From positions 1 to 6,018 of the forward strand of contig JAHQVR010000102.1 in the NCBI GenBank assembly GCA_019634245.1: 6,018 nt of DNA, given 5' to 3'. This document shows, in pieces, positions 1 to 5,251 of this stretch. The position numbers were made by a program, and so were the translations under genes. The notes beneath the pieces were generated by a model. It had not been told where the DNA came from, ran no database searches, and saw only the letters and a program-made list of their open reading frames with translations. Source of the stretch: Gammaproteobacteria bacterium (GTDB lineage Bacteria; Pseudomonadota; Gammaproteobacteria; Granulosicoccales; Granulosicoccaceae). Every line of letters starts with the position of its first letter. The first letter of the stretch is position 1.

Positions 1-1015
1 AACATTTTACAGCTGCTTGGTCTTTAGAATAATTTGATACTTTTGGCGCCGATCTTCGGCTCTTTGGTTTTGTTGGAGGGACACTGAGTGCATAGCGACC
101 ATCAAGCTTTCCTTGCTCCAACTCATGCAACCTCTCGTCGGATGAAATTAACTTATCGACATCCAGCCCAATATGATTACTTAAAGGTGTCCCGATCAGA
201 TCTTCTCTGCTATCAACCTCAAGGCTGGCCAGCAAGTCATTAGTAACACCTACAATATTGGCCGCATCGTCAATAGCAAAAACTTTTGACATACTTTCAG
301 AACTATTGAAGCGATCGTCAGCTATGACCACAAGCCGGTGATCCTGAAAATAGTCACGAAATACATGAGAGTGCAAATTAGCAACGGCTCGGCGTACAAA
401 TTGACTAAGCTTGACAACTTCGGTCGCACTTTTGGTCGCTGGCCCGGTAACGTTTAATGCGCCGTACCTTCGTCCAAACTGATCGATCAACGGAGCAGCG
501 CTGCAAATAAACTGATAAAATTTGCTGTGATAATGTTGTTCGCCATTGACAGTGACGGGTGCCGTATCGGCTGTTGATGTACCTATGCCATTAGTCCCAA
601 CACACTCTTCATCCCAAAGAGTTCCGGCGGCGATGCCCTGTTTTTTCAAATATCTGGCAAGGTCTGTGTCGTGGTACTCAGCAATTGCCGCACACTCATC
701 ATCAGCAATTAACATACAGTAGTCGGCGTTTTTAACAACCGTTCGGATATTAGTGATTAATGGTTGTGCGCGTGCTAATGGTTCCTCTACTTTCTCTAAA
801 CGAGGAACCAACTCGGACTGGCTATAGCGGTTATATAGCAAACGAGAGTGCGGGTCGAGATCATAGAGAGATTCACATCGATCTCGTGACGCCTTGACGC
901 GCGCAGATGAAGGCCCTTCAATACTGAGATCTGGAAAACCGGGATCTGGAAAACTGGAATCTGGAGACGCACTGCCGGCCGATAATTTATCGGGTTGAGA
1001 TACATTGTTCGGCAT
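1..1015 (-). CDS. acoR: AcoR-type sigma-54-dependent acetoin regulator, N-terminal half (3' end outside window)
   Basis: An uninterrupted minus-strand frame of 338 codons runs off the window. Residues about 44-215 form the N-terminal region and GAF sensor typical of AcoR activators: an early SRDRCESLYDLDP segment, then AGTLWDEECVGTNGIGTS (130-147), PVTVNGEQHYHSKF (153-166), and CSAAPLID with GALNVTG (171-191). Residues about 225-290 (VFAIDDAANIVGVTNDLL and on) look like a PAS domain. The sigma-54 AAA+ domain and Fis-type helix-turn-helix expected of a full-length AcoR (roughly 600-670 residues) would lie past the edge, so their presence is inferred. The ATG is the only plausible start: reading upstream in frame, a stop appears within about 50 bp with no ATG or GTG between. 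A GGAGG lies 11 nt upstream, a rather long spacing. The gene follows the aco operon on the same strand after a 397-bp gap, so it probably has its own promoter. Residues 18-32 are encoded by a 15-bp tandem repeat. Confidence 0.88.
   Translation of the reverse strand, partial: MPNNVSQPDKLSAGSASPDSSFPDPGFPDLSIEGPSSARVKASRDRCESLYDLDPHSRLLYNRYSQSELVPRLEKVEEPLARAQPLITNIRTVVKNADYCMLIADDECAAIAEYHDTDLARYLKKQGIAAGTLWDEECVGTNGIGTSTADTAPVTVNGEQHYHSKFYQFICSAAPLIDQFGRRYGALNVTGPATKSATEVVKLSQFVRRAVANLHSHVFRDYFQDHRLVVIADDRFNSSESMSKVFAIDDAANIVGVTNDLLASLEVDSREDLIGTPLSNHIGLDVDKLISSDERLHELEQGKLDGRYALSVPPTKPKSRRSAPKVSNYSKDQAAVKC
928..972 (-). repeat. In-frame 15-bp tandem repeat in the acoR N-terminus
   Basis: Three successive 15-bp units lie at 928-942, 943-957 and 958-972. 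The first two differ by one base (plus-strand GATCTGGAAAACCGG and GATCTGGAAAACTGG); the third is recognisable but diverged. They encode the PDSSF / PDPGF / PDLSI stretch of AcoR, ahead of the GAF domain in a probably disordered tail. Because the unit is five codons, copy-number change would keep the frame. Confidence 0.85.
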
Positions 1016-1041
1016 ATCCGTCTGAGCCTCCGCTGTACTGC

Positions 1042-1068
1042 GTTGGCAATTGACTGTGAATTACCAAC
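1042..1068. promoter_or_regulatory. Inverted repeat in the acoR leader (possible operator or hairpin)
   Basis: Arms GTTGGCAATT (1042-1051) and AATTACCAAC (1059-1068) are complementary at 9 of 10 positions with a 7-nt spacer. The element ends 26 bp before the acoR start codon, where it could be a regulator site or an RNA hairpin in the leader. It is not followed by a T-run in either direction, so it is not an intrinsic terminator. Its sequence does not resemble the palindrome upstream of acoA. Function is inferred from position only. Confidence 0.55.
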
Positions 1069-1091
1069 TAGTCCTTCACTATTTTTTCTCT

Positions 1092-1128
1092 ATATTCTTT
1101 TACTTTCTCAATATTCTTTTACTTTCTC
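1092..1128. repeat. 19-bp-period tandem repeat, pyrimidine-rich
   Basis: Two identical 18-bp copies of ATATTCTTTTACTTTCTC lie at 1092-1109 and 1111-1128, one base apart, and a degraded third copy seems to follow to about 1145. On the acoR coding strand the array is purine-rich (GAGAAAGTAAAAGAATAT) and sits 77-113 bp upstream of the acoR start codon, inside its likely promoter region. Confidence 0.9.
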
Positions 1129-1242
1129 TATTTTCTTTGTTTCACTGGCTTCTGCTTAGCACCATCGTAGTTATAGCTTTCACTAAGCGTGCGCACCGTA
1201 AGCTATTGATTTTTTTCGCTGACGCGAATTCACACTGTCAAA

Positions 1243-1272
1243 CTATCCTGAACACCACTAACCTATCCTGAA
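1243..1272. repeat. Short direct repeat, 20-bp period
   Basis: The 10-mer CTATCCTGAA occurs at 1243-1252 and again at 1263-1272, exactly 20 bp apart. The intervening bases are only weakly similar, so this is either a decayed tandem duplication or a spaced pair of direct repeats. Confidence 0.6.
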
Positions 1273-1301
1273 AAGCAGCAACATTCAACTACACTTTAAG
1301 G

Positions 1302-1333
1302 CACCATTGCTACACCATAGCCCCACTGCTACA
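1302..1333. repeat. Degenerate 19-bp-period repeat
   Basis: CCATTGCTACA (1304-1314) and CCACTGCTACA (1323-1333) match at 10 of 11 positions with a 19-bp offset. The 19-bp period equals that of the array at 1092-1128, but the sequence is unrelated. Confidence 0.5.
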
Positions 1334-1366
1334 GCGCTTCGCGAAAACTGCCATCGGTCCTATTAT

Positions 1367-1382
1367 TCGCACATAGTTGCGA
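1367..1382. promoter_or_regulatory. Palindrome resembling the aco upstream activator site
   Basis: TCGCA (1367-1371) and TGCGA (1378-1382) are perfect inverted arms with a 6-nt spacer. The left part, TCGCACAT, is identical to eight bases of the palindrome upstream of acoA (5171-5178), and the right part differs from it by one inserted base and its final base. This makes it a candidate second site for AcoR, between the operon and acoR itself. Binding is inferred from similarity only. Confidence 0.4.
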
Positions 1383-1393
1383 TTAGTTGCGAT
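1374..1393. repeat. 10-bp perfect tandem duplication
   Basis: TAGTTGCGAT occurs twice back to back (1374-1383 and 1384-1393). The duplication copies the right arm (TTGCGA) of the palindrome at 1367-1382, so the site has one left arm and two possible right arms. It starts 19 bp beyond the stop codon of the AhpD-like gene. Confidence 0.85.
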
Positions 1394-1412
1394 TTAAAGC
1401 GGCAATACGTGT

Positions 1413-1763
1413 TTATGCATTAGTAAGTGACTTGTACGCATCTAATGCGCGCGCACCGTAGACTACCGATGGGCCGCCGCCGAGCTCTATGGCCACACCC
1501 AGGCTCTCTACATATTCGGCTTCAGAAGCTCCGAGCTTAATGGCCGCGCGGGTATGATACAAAATACAGTCTTCACAGCGAACCGAAACCGAAATTGCCA
1601 CTGCCATCAGCTCTTTGGTTTTATCATCAAGCGCACCACTCTTCATAGCGGATTGGACCAACTGTCCGTACGCTCCAAGTACTTTCGGCGCGGTTTTGGC
1701 AAGTGATCCTACCCTTCGATCAATTGCTTCGACCTGGTCTTTAGAACTAGCCATCGTGCTCAC
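1413..1763 (-). CDS. AhpD-like / carboxymuconolactone decarboxylase family protein
   Basis: A 116-residue protein of the all-helical AhpD/CMD superfamily. The core is ELMAVAISVSVRCEDCILYHTRAAIKLGAS (51-80), followed by the usual glycine-rich ELGGGPSVVYGARALDAY end. Cys63, Cys66 and His70 form the Cys-x2-Cys-x3-His redox site, and Glu51, twelve residues before the first Cys, matches the spacing of the proton-relay Glu in AhpD. This suggests a thiol oxidoreductase or peroxidase-type role rather than a decarboxylase. The listed start is a GTG overlapping the acoC TGA by 4 bp, which implies translational coupling. An ATG three codons downstream (1754) is the alternative; neither has a strong ribosome site. 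It is the last gene of the aco operon. The substrate is unknown. Given its partner, a link to the lipoyl arm of AcoC is an attractive but untested idea. Confidence 0.9.
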   Translation of the reverse strand: MSTMASSKDQVEAIDRRVGSLAKTAPKVLGAYGQLVQSAMKSGALDDKTKELMAVAISVSVRCEDCILYHTRAAIKLGASEAEYVESLGVAIELGGGPSVVYGARALDAYKSLTNA

Positions 1764-2875
1764 CCATCGATTACTGATTTAATGATCTGGTTGACCTGCG
1801 CCGCATTTTCCATTTGAGGTACATGTCCAGAGTTATCCAATAGATGCAAACTGACTGAATCTGGCAGGTTATCACTATGACTCACTGGTATGATCTCATC
1901 TTCTTTGCCCCAGACAACGGTGACCGGACCATTCACATCGCTAAGTTGCGAACGAAGAGATACTGCCTGAGAACCGTTGGTAAAATTGGTTTCGATTAGT
2001 TTGTTGAGGCCATCAACAACTCCGTCTATTCGTTTAAATTTAAATACGTCATCCATCATGTCACTACTAATTAGGGATTTGTCACTGACAAGTTGTTCCA
2101 ATACTGGTTTAAGGTGCTTCTGCCGTTTGGCTTTGACATACCCATTCAGAAATTCGATATTGATTTCGGTTCCAAATCCAACGGGACTAATCAATGTTAG
2201 CGACTTCACCGATGCAGTTGCTTTGGCAGCAACTTGCAGAGCTATGCCTGCCCCGAGTGAGTGTCCGACAAGATGAACATTGTTCAACGAAGCTTCGGCT
2301 AGAAAACTTTCAACGGTTGCAGCAAGTGATGCAATAGATCCTTCTCCAACGTCTTTTACTGATTTACCGTGACCAGGTAAATCAATCGCATACACTGGTG
2401 CATCTTCGGACAATGCACCCTGGTTGAATAACCAGCCATTCATGTCAGCTCCGAATCCATGCAACATCACAATTGGATCAGCATCGCTATCACCAAGTTT
2501 AAGGTAAACAATTTTCTGTCCATCAACAGAGATTGTTTCTGGCTCTGGCCCACCTTCATCGGTTTCTTCGGGCACAAAATTTTCTTGAAATTCTTTTACG
2601 AACGAATCGACTTCGTCATCTGATACAGAAGCATCAGCGATCACCGCAATCAGTGCGCCTACAGACAGCATTTCACCCTCTTGCGCAACTCGACGCCTTA
2701 AAGGACCCGATGCAGGACACTCAAACATATTGGCCAGTTTGCTAGTCTCAATTTCACAGATTTCATCTCCAGCATTTACCTGTGCGTTCTCATCCACCGA
2801 CCAGGTGTTAACCATGCCTTCAGTCATAGCCAATCCCCATTTGGGCATAACTATGGGTTCAATACTGTTCGCCAT
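1760..2875 (-). CDS. acoC: Acetoin dehydrogenase E2 component: lipoyl domain fused to alpha/beta hydrolase
   Basis: A 371-residue protein that should accept the acetyl group from the E1 heterotetramer and transfer it to CoA. Residues 5-80 are a biotinyl/lipoyl domain with Lys46 in EIETSKLAN as the predicted lipoylation site. An acidic linker (about 82-117) leads to an alpha/beta hydrolase domain: oxyanion loop HGFG (139-142), nucleophile elbow GHSLG with Ser206, Asp326 in GKEDEIIP, and His351 in SGHVPQ. It lacks both the subunit-binding domain and the HxxxDG acyltransferase domain of classical E2 proteins. This lipoyl-hydrolase layout and length (about 370) are characteristic of AcoC and identify the operon as acetoin rather than pyruvate dehydrogenase. 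The start is supported by AAGGAGA located 6 nt upstream. It follows acoB after a 125-bp gap, unusually long for this operon, and overlaps the next gene by 4 bp. Confidence 0.93.
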   Translation of the reverse strand: MANSIEPIVMPKWGLAMTEGMVNTWSVDENAQVNAGDEICEIETSKLANMFECPASGPLRRRVAQEGEMLSVGALIAVIADASVSDDEVDSFVKEFQENFVPEETDEGGPEPETISVDGQKIVYLKLGDSDADPIVMLHGFGADMNGWLFNQGALSEDAPVYAIDLPGHGKSVKDVGEGSIASLAATVESFLAEASLNNVHLVGHSLGAGIALQVAAKATASVKSLTLISPVGFGTEINIEFLNGYVKAKRQKHLKPVLEQLVSDKSLISSDMMDDVFKFKRIDGVVDGLNKLIETNFTNGSQAVSLRSQLSDVNGPVTVVWGKEDEIIPVSHSDNLPDSVSLHLLDNSGHVPQMENAAQVNQIIKSVIDG

Positions 2876-2888
2876 CGAAGTTCTCCTT

Positions 2889-2916
2889 AAGCTATATAAA
2901 CGAAGCTATATAAACG
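2889..2916. repeat. 14-bp perfect tandem duplication just upstream of acoC
   Basis: AAGCTATATAAACG is present twice in direct succession (2889-2902 and 2903-2916). The first copy abuts the acoC ribosome-binding site (plus-strand TCTCCTT, 2882-2888), so the duplication has lengthened the acoB-acoC spacer without disturbing the Shine-Dalgarno sequence. On the coding strand it reads CGTTTATATAGCTT, A/T-rich. Confidence 0.92.
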
Positions 2917-2949
2917 ACTAGTGCACATGCTGACATGTTTGATATGGGC

Positions 2950-2979
2950 GGTGCCGGCTGAATCTAAATTGCCGACACC
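2950..2979 (-). promoter_or_regulatory. Intercistronic inverted repeat between acoB and acoC
   Basis: Arms GGTGCCGGC (2950-2958) and GCCGACACC (2971-2979) pair at 8 of 9 positions with a 12-nt loop, a G/C-rich stem starting 21 nt after the acoB stop codon. There is no T-run after it on the coding strand, so it is unlikely to be a strong intrinsic terminator. It could protect the 3' end of acoAB mRNA, or set the relative level of acoC. This role is inferred. Confidence 0.5.
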
Positions 2980-3000
2980 AACACCACTGCCATAACCAGC

Positions 3001-4008
3001 TTAACCAGCCATAGCCACCTTCGCCGACGCCATAATTTTGTTTGCATCAGGCAGGTATTGGTCTTCGAGTTCCGGTGCAAATGGCACAGGTGTATGCGGA
3101 GAGGTCACCATCTGGATTGGACCCTTAAGCGCCTTAAACGCATTTTGTACAACAATCGAAGACACATCCGACGCCATTGAGCATCTGGGATGAGACTCGT
3201 CAACAACAACCAGGCGGCCGGTTTCCTCTACGCTCTCAAGGATGGATTCGGTGTCCATTGGAGAGGTTGTACGTGGATCAAGAACAGTACAAGATATGCC
3301 ATCTTTTTCGAGTTGATCTGCAGCATCGTTGGCAAACTGCACCATACGCCCAATAGCAACAATGGTTAGATCATCTCCTTCGCGAGTGAAGCGCGCCTCG
3401 CCGAACGGAATTGTGTAGGGGTCATCCGGTACTTCTTCTTCGTCATCGTACATGACCTTGTTTTCAAAAAAGATCACAGGATCATCGTCGCGGATAGCTT
3501 GAGTCATGAGACCCTTTGCCTCATAGGGTGATGATGGTATGGCAACTTTCAACCCGGGAATGTGGGTAAACACGGAATACAATGCTTGACTGTGTTGGCT
3601 TGCTGCACGAAAACCAGCGCCATACATGGTACGAACGACCAATGGGGTAACCGCCTTGCCACCAAACATATATCGAAACTTGGCAGCCTGATTGAAAATC
3701 TGATCAAAACAGACTCCCATGAAATCCACAAACATCAGCTCCACCACCGGACGCAAACCAGTAGCCGCAGCACCTGCTGCTGCACCGATAAACGCACTTT
3801 CGGAAATGGGGGTATCCATAACTCGCTCGCCACCAAATTCAGGATACAGGCCTTTGGTTACACCCAGAACACCGCCCCAGGCATCTTGCTCGCCATCCCC
3901 GCCGGTTCCACCAACATTATCTTCGCCCCAGACCAGTACGTTTTCGTCACGGCGCATTTCTTGTGCGATAGCCTCATTGATGGCTTCGCGATATGATTTT
4001 TTGGACAT
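3001..4008 (-). CDS. acoB: Acetoin dehydrogenase E1 component, beta subunit (thiamine diphosphate-dependent)
   Basis: A 335-residue transketolase-like E1 beta subunit, full length for AcoB. With AcoA it forms the ThDP-dependent E1 that cleaves acetoin to acetaldehyde and an acetyl group bound to lipoate. Visible hallmarks are VWGEDN (26-31), the GEQDAWGGVLGVTKGLYPEF stretch typical of AcoB (39-58), DTPISES (65-71) with Glu70 matching the ThDP-activating Glu of pyruvate dehydrogenase E1 beta, and AASQHSQ with His139 in the place of that enzyme's active-site His (69 residues further on in both). The C-terminal transketolase domain contains VAIGRMVQFANDAA and VVVDESHPRC. It starts 18 bp after the acoA stop codon with GGAG 9 nt before the ATG. 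The co-linear acoA-acoB arrangement makes assignment to one enzyme near certain; acetoin specificity rests on the AcoC neighbour. Confidence 0.94.
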   Translation of the reverse strand: MSKKSYREAINEAIAQEMRRDENVLVWGEDNVGGTGGDGEQDAWGGVLGVTKGLYPEFGGERVMDTPISESAFIGAAAGAAATGLRPVVELMFVDFMGVCFDQIFNQAAKFRYMFGGKAVTPLVVRTMYGAGFRAASQHSQALYSVFTHIPGLKVAIPSSPYEAKGLMTQAIRDDDPVIFFENKVMYDDEEEVPDDPYTIPFGEARFTREGDDLTIVAIGRMVQFANDAADQLEKDGISCTVLDPRTTSPMDTESILESVEETGRLVVVDESHPRCSMASDVSSIVVQNAFKALKGPIQMVTSPHTPVPFAPELEDQYLPDANKIMASAKVAMAG

Positions 4009-4026
4009 AGTTCGAATCTCCAGTGG

Positions 4027-4992
4027 TCAATAATTTACGTAGACATCAGTCTCTAGTTTGTCGAAGTGTGGCGGTGCCGCTTGCTCTGATTCTTTTACAG
4101 AGTCATCGATCAATTTGGCCACGTCCTGATCTACCTTGTCCATTTCCTCATTGCTTAATAAATCTTCCTTGGTCGCATGAGCTCGAAATATTTTTAAACT
4201 GTCTTTTTCTTCACGCAATCGCGCAACTTCGCCATCAGCACGATAGGTCATTGCATCACCTTCAAAGTGTCCAAAAAAACGATTCAGTTTGACGTGCATA
4301 AGGCTTGGACCACCACCGTTACGGGCACGCTCAATCACTTCACCAGCGGCATCATGGACGGCGAAAAAGTCGTGTCCGTCAACTGCCACACTTGGCATAC
4401 CAAATCCTGTAGCCCGATCTGTTTGATTACCTCCAACAGACCATTTACTCGATGTAGCTTCTGCGTAGCCGTTATCTTCAACGACAAAAATGACCGGCAA
4501 GTCCCAAACCTTGGCCAAATTGTATGATTCGAAAGTGGTTCCCTGATTGGAGCCCCCGTCACCAACGAAGGCAATGGCTACACCACCGGTTTTTTTGTAC
4601 TTGGCTGTTAATGCCGCACCACAAATGAGTGGTGGGCCGCCGCCAACGATTCCGTTGGCTCCCATCATCCCTTTTGACAAGTCGGCAATGTGCATTGACC
4701 CACCTTTGCCACCGCACAAACCGTCGCCACGTCCATAAATCTCCAGCATCATTTCACGAACATCACAACCTTTGGCAATGCAGTGCCCGTGTCCGCGATG
4801 CGTACTGGCAATTGCATCCTTGTCATCAAGGTGTTGACATATACCAGCGGCCGATGCTTCCTCTCCACTATACAAATGCACAAATCCGGGAATACCGCCA
4901 CCGGAGAATTCCTCATGAACGCGCTCTTCGAAGTCCCGGATGGTGCGCATGACCCGATAGGACTCCAGCAACTCCTCTCGACTTAACTGCAT
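4027..4992 (-). CDS. acoA: Acetoin dehydrogenase E1 component, alpha subunit (thiamine diphosphate-dependent)
   Basis: A 321-residue E1 alpha subunit and first gene of the operon. Motifs: THRGHGHCIAKG (64-75); GGKGGSMHIADLSKGMMGANGIVG (94-117); the ThDP/Mg motif beginning GDGGSNQG at 144 and ending in EDN at 172-174; and FFGHFEGDAMTYR (239-251). These match AcoA more closely than pyruvate dehydrogenase alpha. I placed the start at the ATG at 4992 because GAGGAGC lies 6 nt upstream and the family alignment begins at once (LSREELLESYRVMRTIRDFEE). An in-frame ATG at 5040 would add 16 residues but has only a weak ribosome site and would run through a small hairpin. The gene lies about 100 nt downstream of the predicted sigma-54 transcription start, and acoB follows after 18 bp. 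Confidence 0.94.
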   Translation of the reverse strand: MQLSREELLESYRVMRTIRDFEERVHEEFSGGGIPGFVHLYSGEEASAAGICQHLDDKDAIASTHRGHGHCIAKGCDVREMMLEIYGRGDGLCGGKGGSMHIADLSKGMMGANGIVGGGPPLICGAALTAKYKKTGGVAIAFVGDGGSNQGTTFESYNLAKVWDLPVIFVVEDNGYAEATSSKWSVGGNQTDRATGFGMPSVAVDGHDFFAVHDAAGEVIERARNGGGPSLMHVKLNRFFGHFEGDAMTYRADGEVARLREEKDSLKIFRAHATKEDLLSNEEMDKVDQDVAKLIDDSVKESEQAAPPHFDKLETDVYVNY

Positions 4993-4998
4993 ATCGTT

Positions 4999-5005
4999 GC
5001 TCCTC
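4999..5005 (-). promoter_or_regulatory. Ribosome-binding site of acoA (fixes the start)
   Basis: The coding strand reads GAGGAGC, then six bases, then ATG at 4992-4990. This strong Shine-Dalgarno match is the reason for preferring 4992 over the longer frame starting at 5040. Confidence 0.85.
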
Positions 5006-5021
5006 ACTGATAATGATTCAA

Positions 5022-5059
5022 GCCACAATGTAAGTGGCATTCAACGATCTCACATCGTT
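5022..5059 (-). promoter_or_regulatory. Two small hairpins in the acoA leader
   Basis: Two inverted repeats lie between the predicted transcription start and the acoA ribosome site: GCCAC / GTGGC at 5022-5038 (7-nt loop) and AACGAT / ATCGTT at 5043-5059 (5-nt loop), separated by four bases. Neither is followed by a T-run. Both are short enough to occur by chance, but the side-by-side arrangement in the leader may be a structured 5' end or protein sites. Confidence 0.35.
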
Positions 5060-5103
5060 AGCCCCTTCAGGCAAGTTGTTTGCGAATCGCTTAACTAACT
5101 ACG

Positions 5104-5118
5104 GCAATCCGCATGCCA
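5104..5118 (-). promoter_or_regulatory. Sigma-54 (RpoN) promoter of the aco operon
   Basis: The coding strand reads TGGCAT-GCGGA-TTGC. This matches the sigma-54 consensus TGGCAC-N5-TTGC at 9 of 10 specified bases and keeps both near-invariant doublets, GG (-24) and GC (-12), with the required 10-nt separation. Transcription should start near 5092, giving a leader of about 100 nt before acoA. Such a promoter has an absolute need for an activator such as AcoR, whose gene is at the other end of the operon, and aco operons of other proteobacteria are known to be sigma-54 dependent. Confidence 0.85.
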
Positions 5119-5167
5119 CTCGTAAGGCTCTGTTTTATATGAACTTATTTAATGTGACTCATTGAAT

Positions 5168-5188
5168 GTGTCGCACATTGTGCGGCAC
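5168..5188. promoter_or_regulatory. Upstream palindrome, probable AcoR enhancer site
   Basis: Arms GTGTCGCAC (5168-5176) and GTGCGGCAC (5180-5188) pair at 8 of 9 positions around a 3-nt centre. The centre lies about 86 bp upstream of the predicted start, the usual distance for a sigma-54 enhancer. AATGTG at 5151-5156 repeats at 5165-5170, possibly part of an additional half-site. AcoR binding is inferred from position and symmetry, not from a known consensus. Confidence 0.65.
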
Positions 5189-5251
5189 CTGTAGCATTTT
5201 GAGCCAGCTTTGTTTGGGCGTATTTTCTAGATTGGTGTAAACGGGTGTTGG

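Larger units (their letters stand above)
1016..1412. other. 397-bp non-coding region between the AhpD-like gene and acoR
   Basis: I see no credible gene here. The region is the 3' flank of the aco operon and the presumed promoter region of acoR (minus strand). It holds an inverted repeat near the acoR start, a pyrimidine-rich 19-bp tandem repeat, a 20-bp-period repeat, a degenerate 19-bp-period repeat, and a 10-bp tandem duplication that touches a palindrome. I could not identify a convincing sigma-70 or sigma-54 promoter for acoR, nor a clear terminator after the AhpD-like gene. A plus-strand open frame at 1050-1271 is discussed among the rejected items. Confidence 0.7.

Noticed and set aside
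796..1005. Minus-strand frame of 69 codons inside the acoR region
   Set aside because: It is a different reading frame of the same strand within acoR; the overlapping frame from 1015 to the window edge encodes a recognisable GAF regulator.
1050..1271. Plus-strand frame of 73 codons with a hydrophobic, membrane-like translation
   Set aside because: It begins at TTG, has no ribosome-binding site, and its hydrophobicity comes from the pyrimidine-rich tandem repeat at 1092-1128. It opposes all neighbouring genes.
1336..1346. TTCGCGAA palindrome as a terminator for the AhpD-like gene
   Set aside because: The stem is only four base pairs, with no loop, and no T-run follows on the coding strand.
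2984..2998. Possible sigma-54 promoter just after acoB (TGGCAG then TTGG on the coding strand)
   Set aside because: The apparent match (about 2979-2993) has GG instead of the near-invariant GC at -12 and no palindrome upstream that resembles the acoA site, so it is most likely chance.
3562..3996. Plus-strand frame of 144 codons
   Set aside because: It is antisense to acoB, whose protein motifs and ribosome site are clear. No recognisable protein is encoded and the neighbouring antisense frames are similar shadows.
4993..5040. Longer acoA starting at the ATG at 5040
   Set aside because: The extra 16 residues do not resemble the family N-terminus, the ribosome site is weak, and the ATG at 4992 has a strong GAGGAGC 6 nt upstream.
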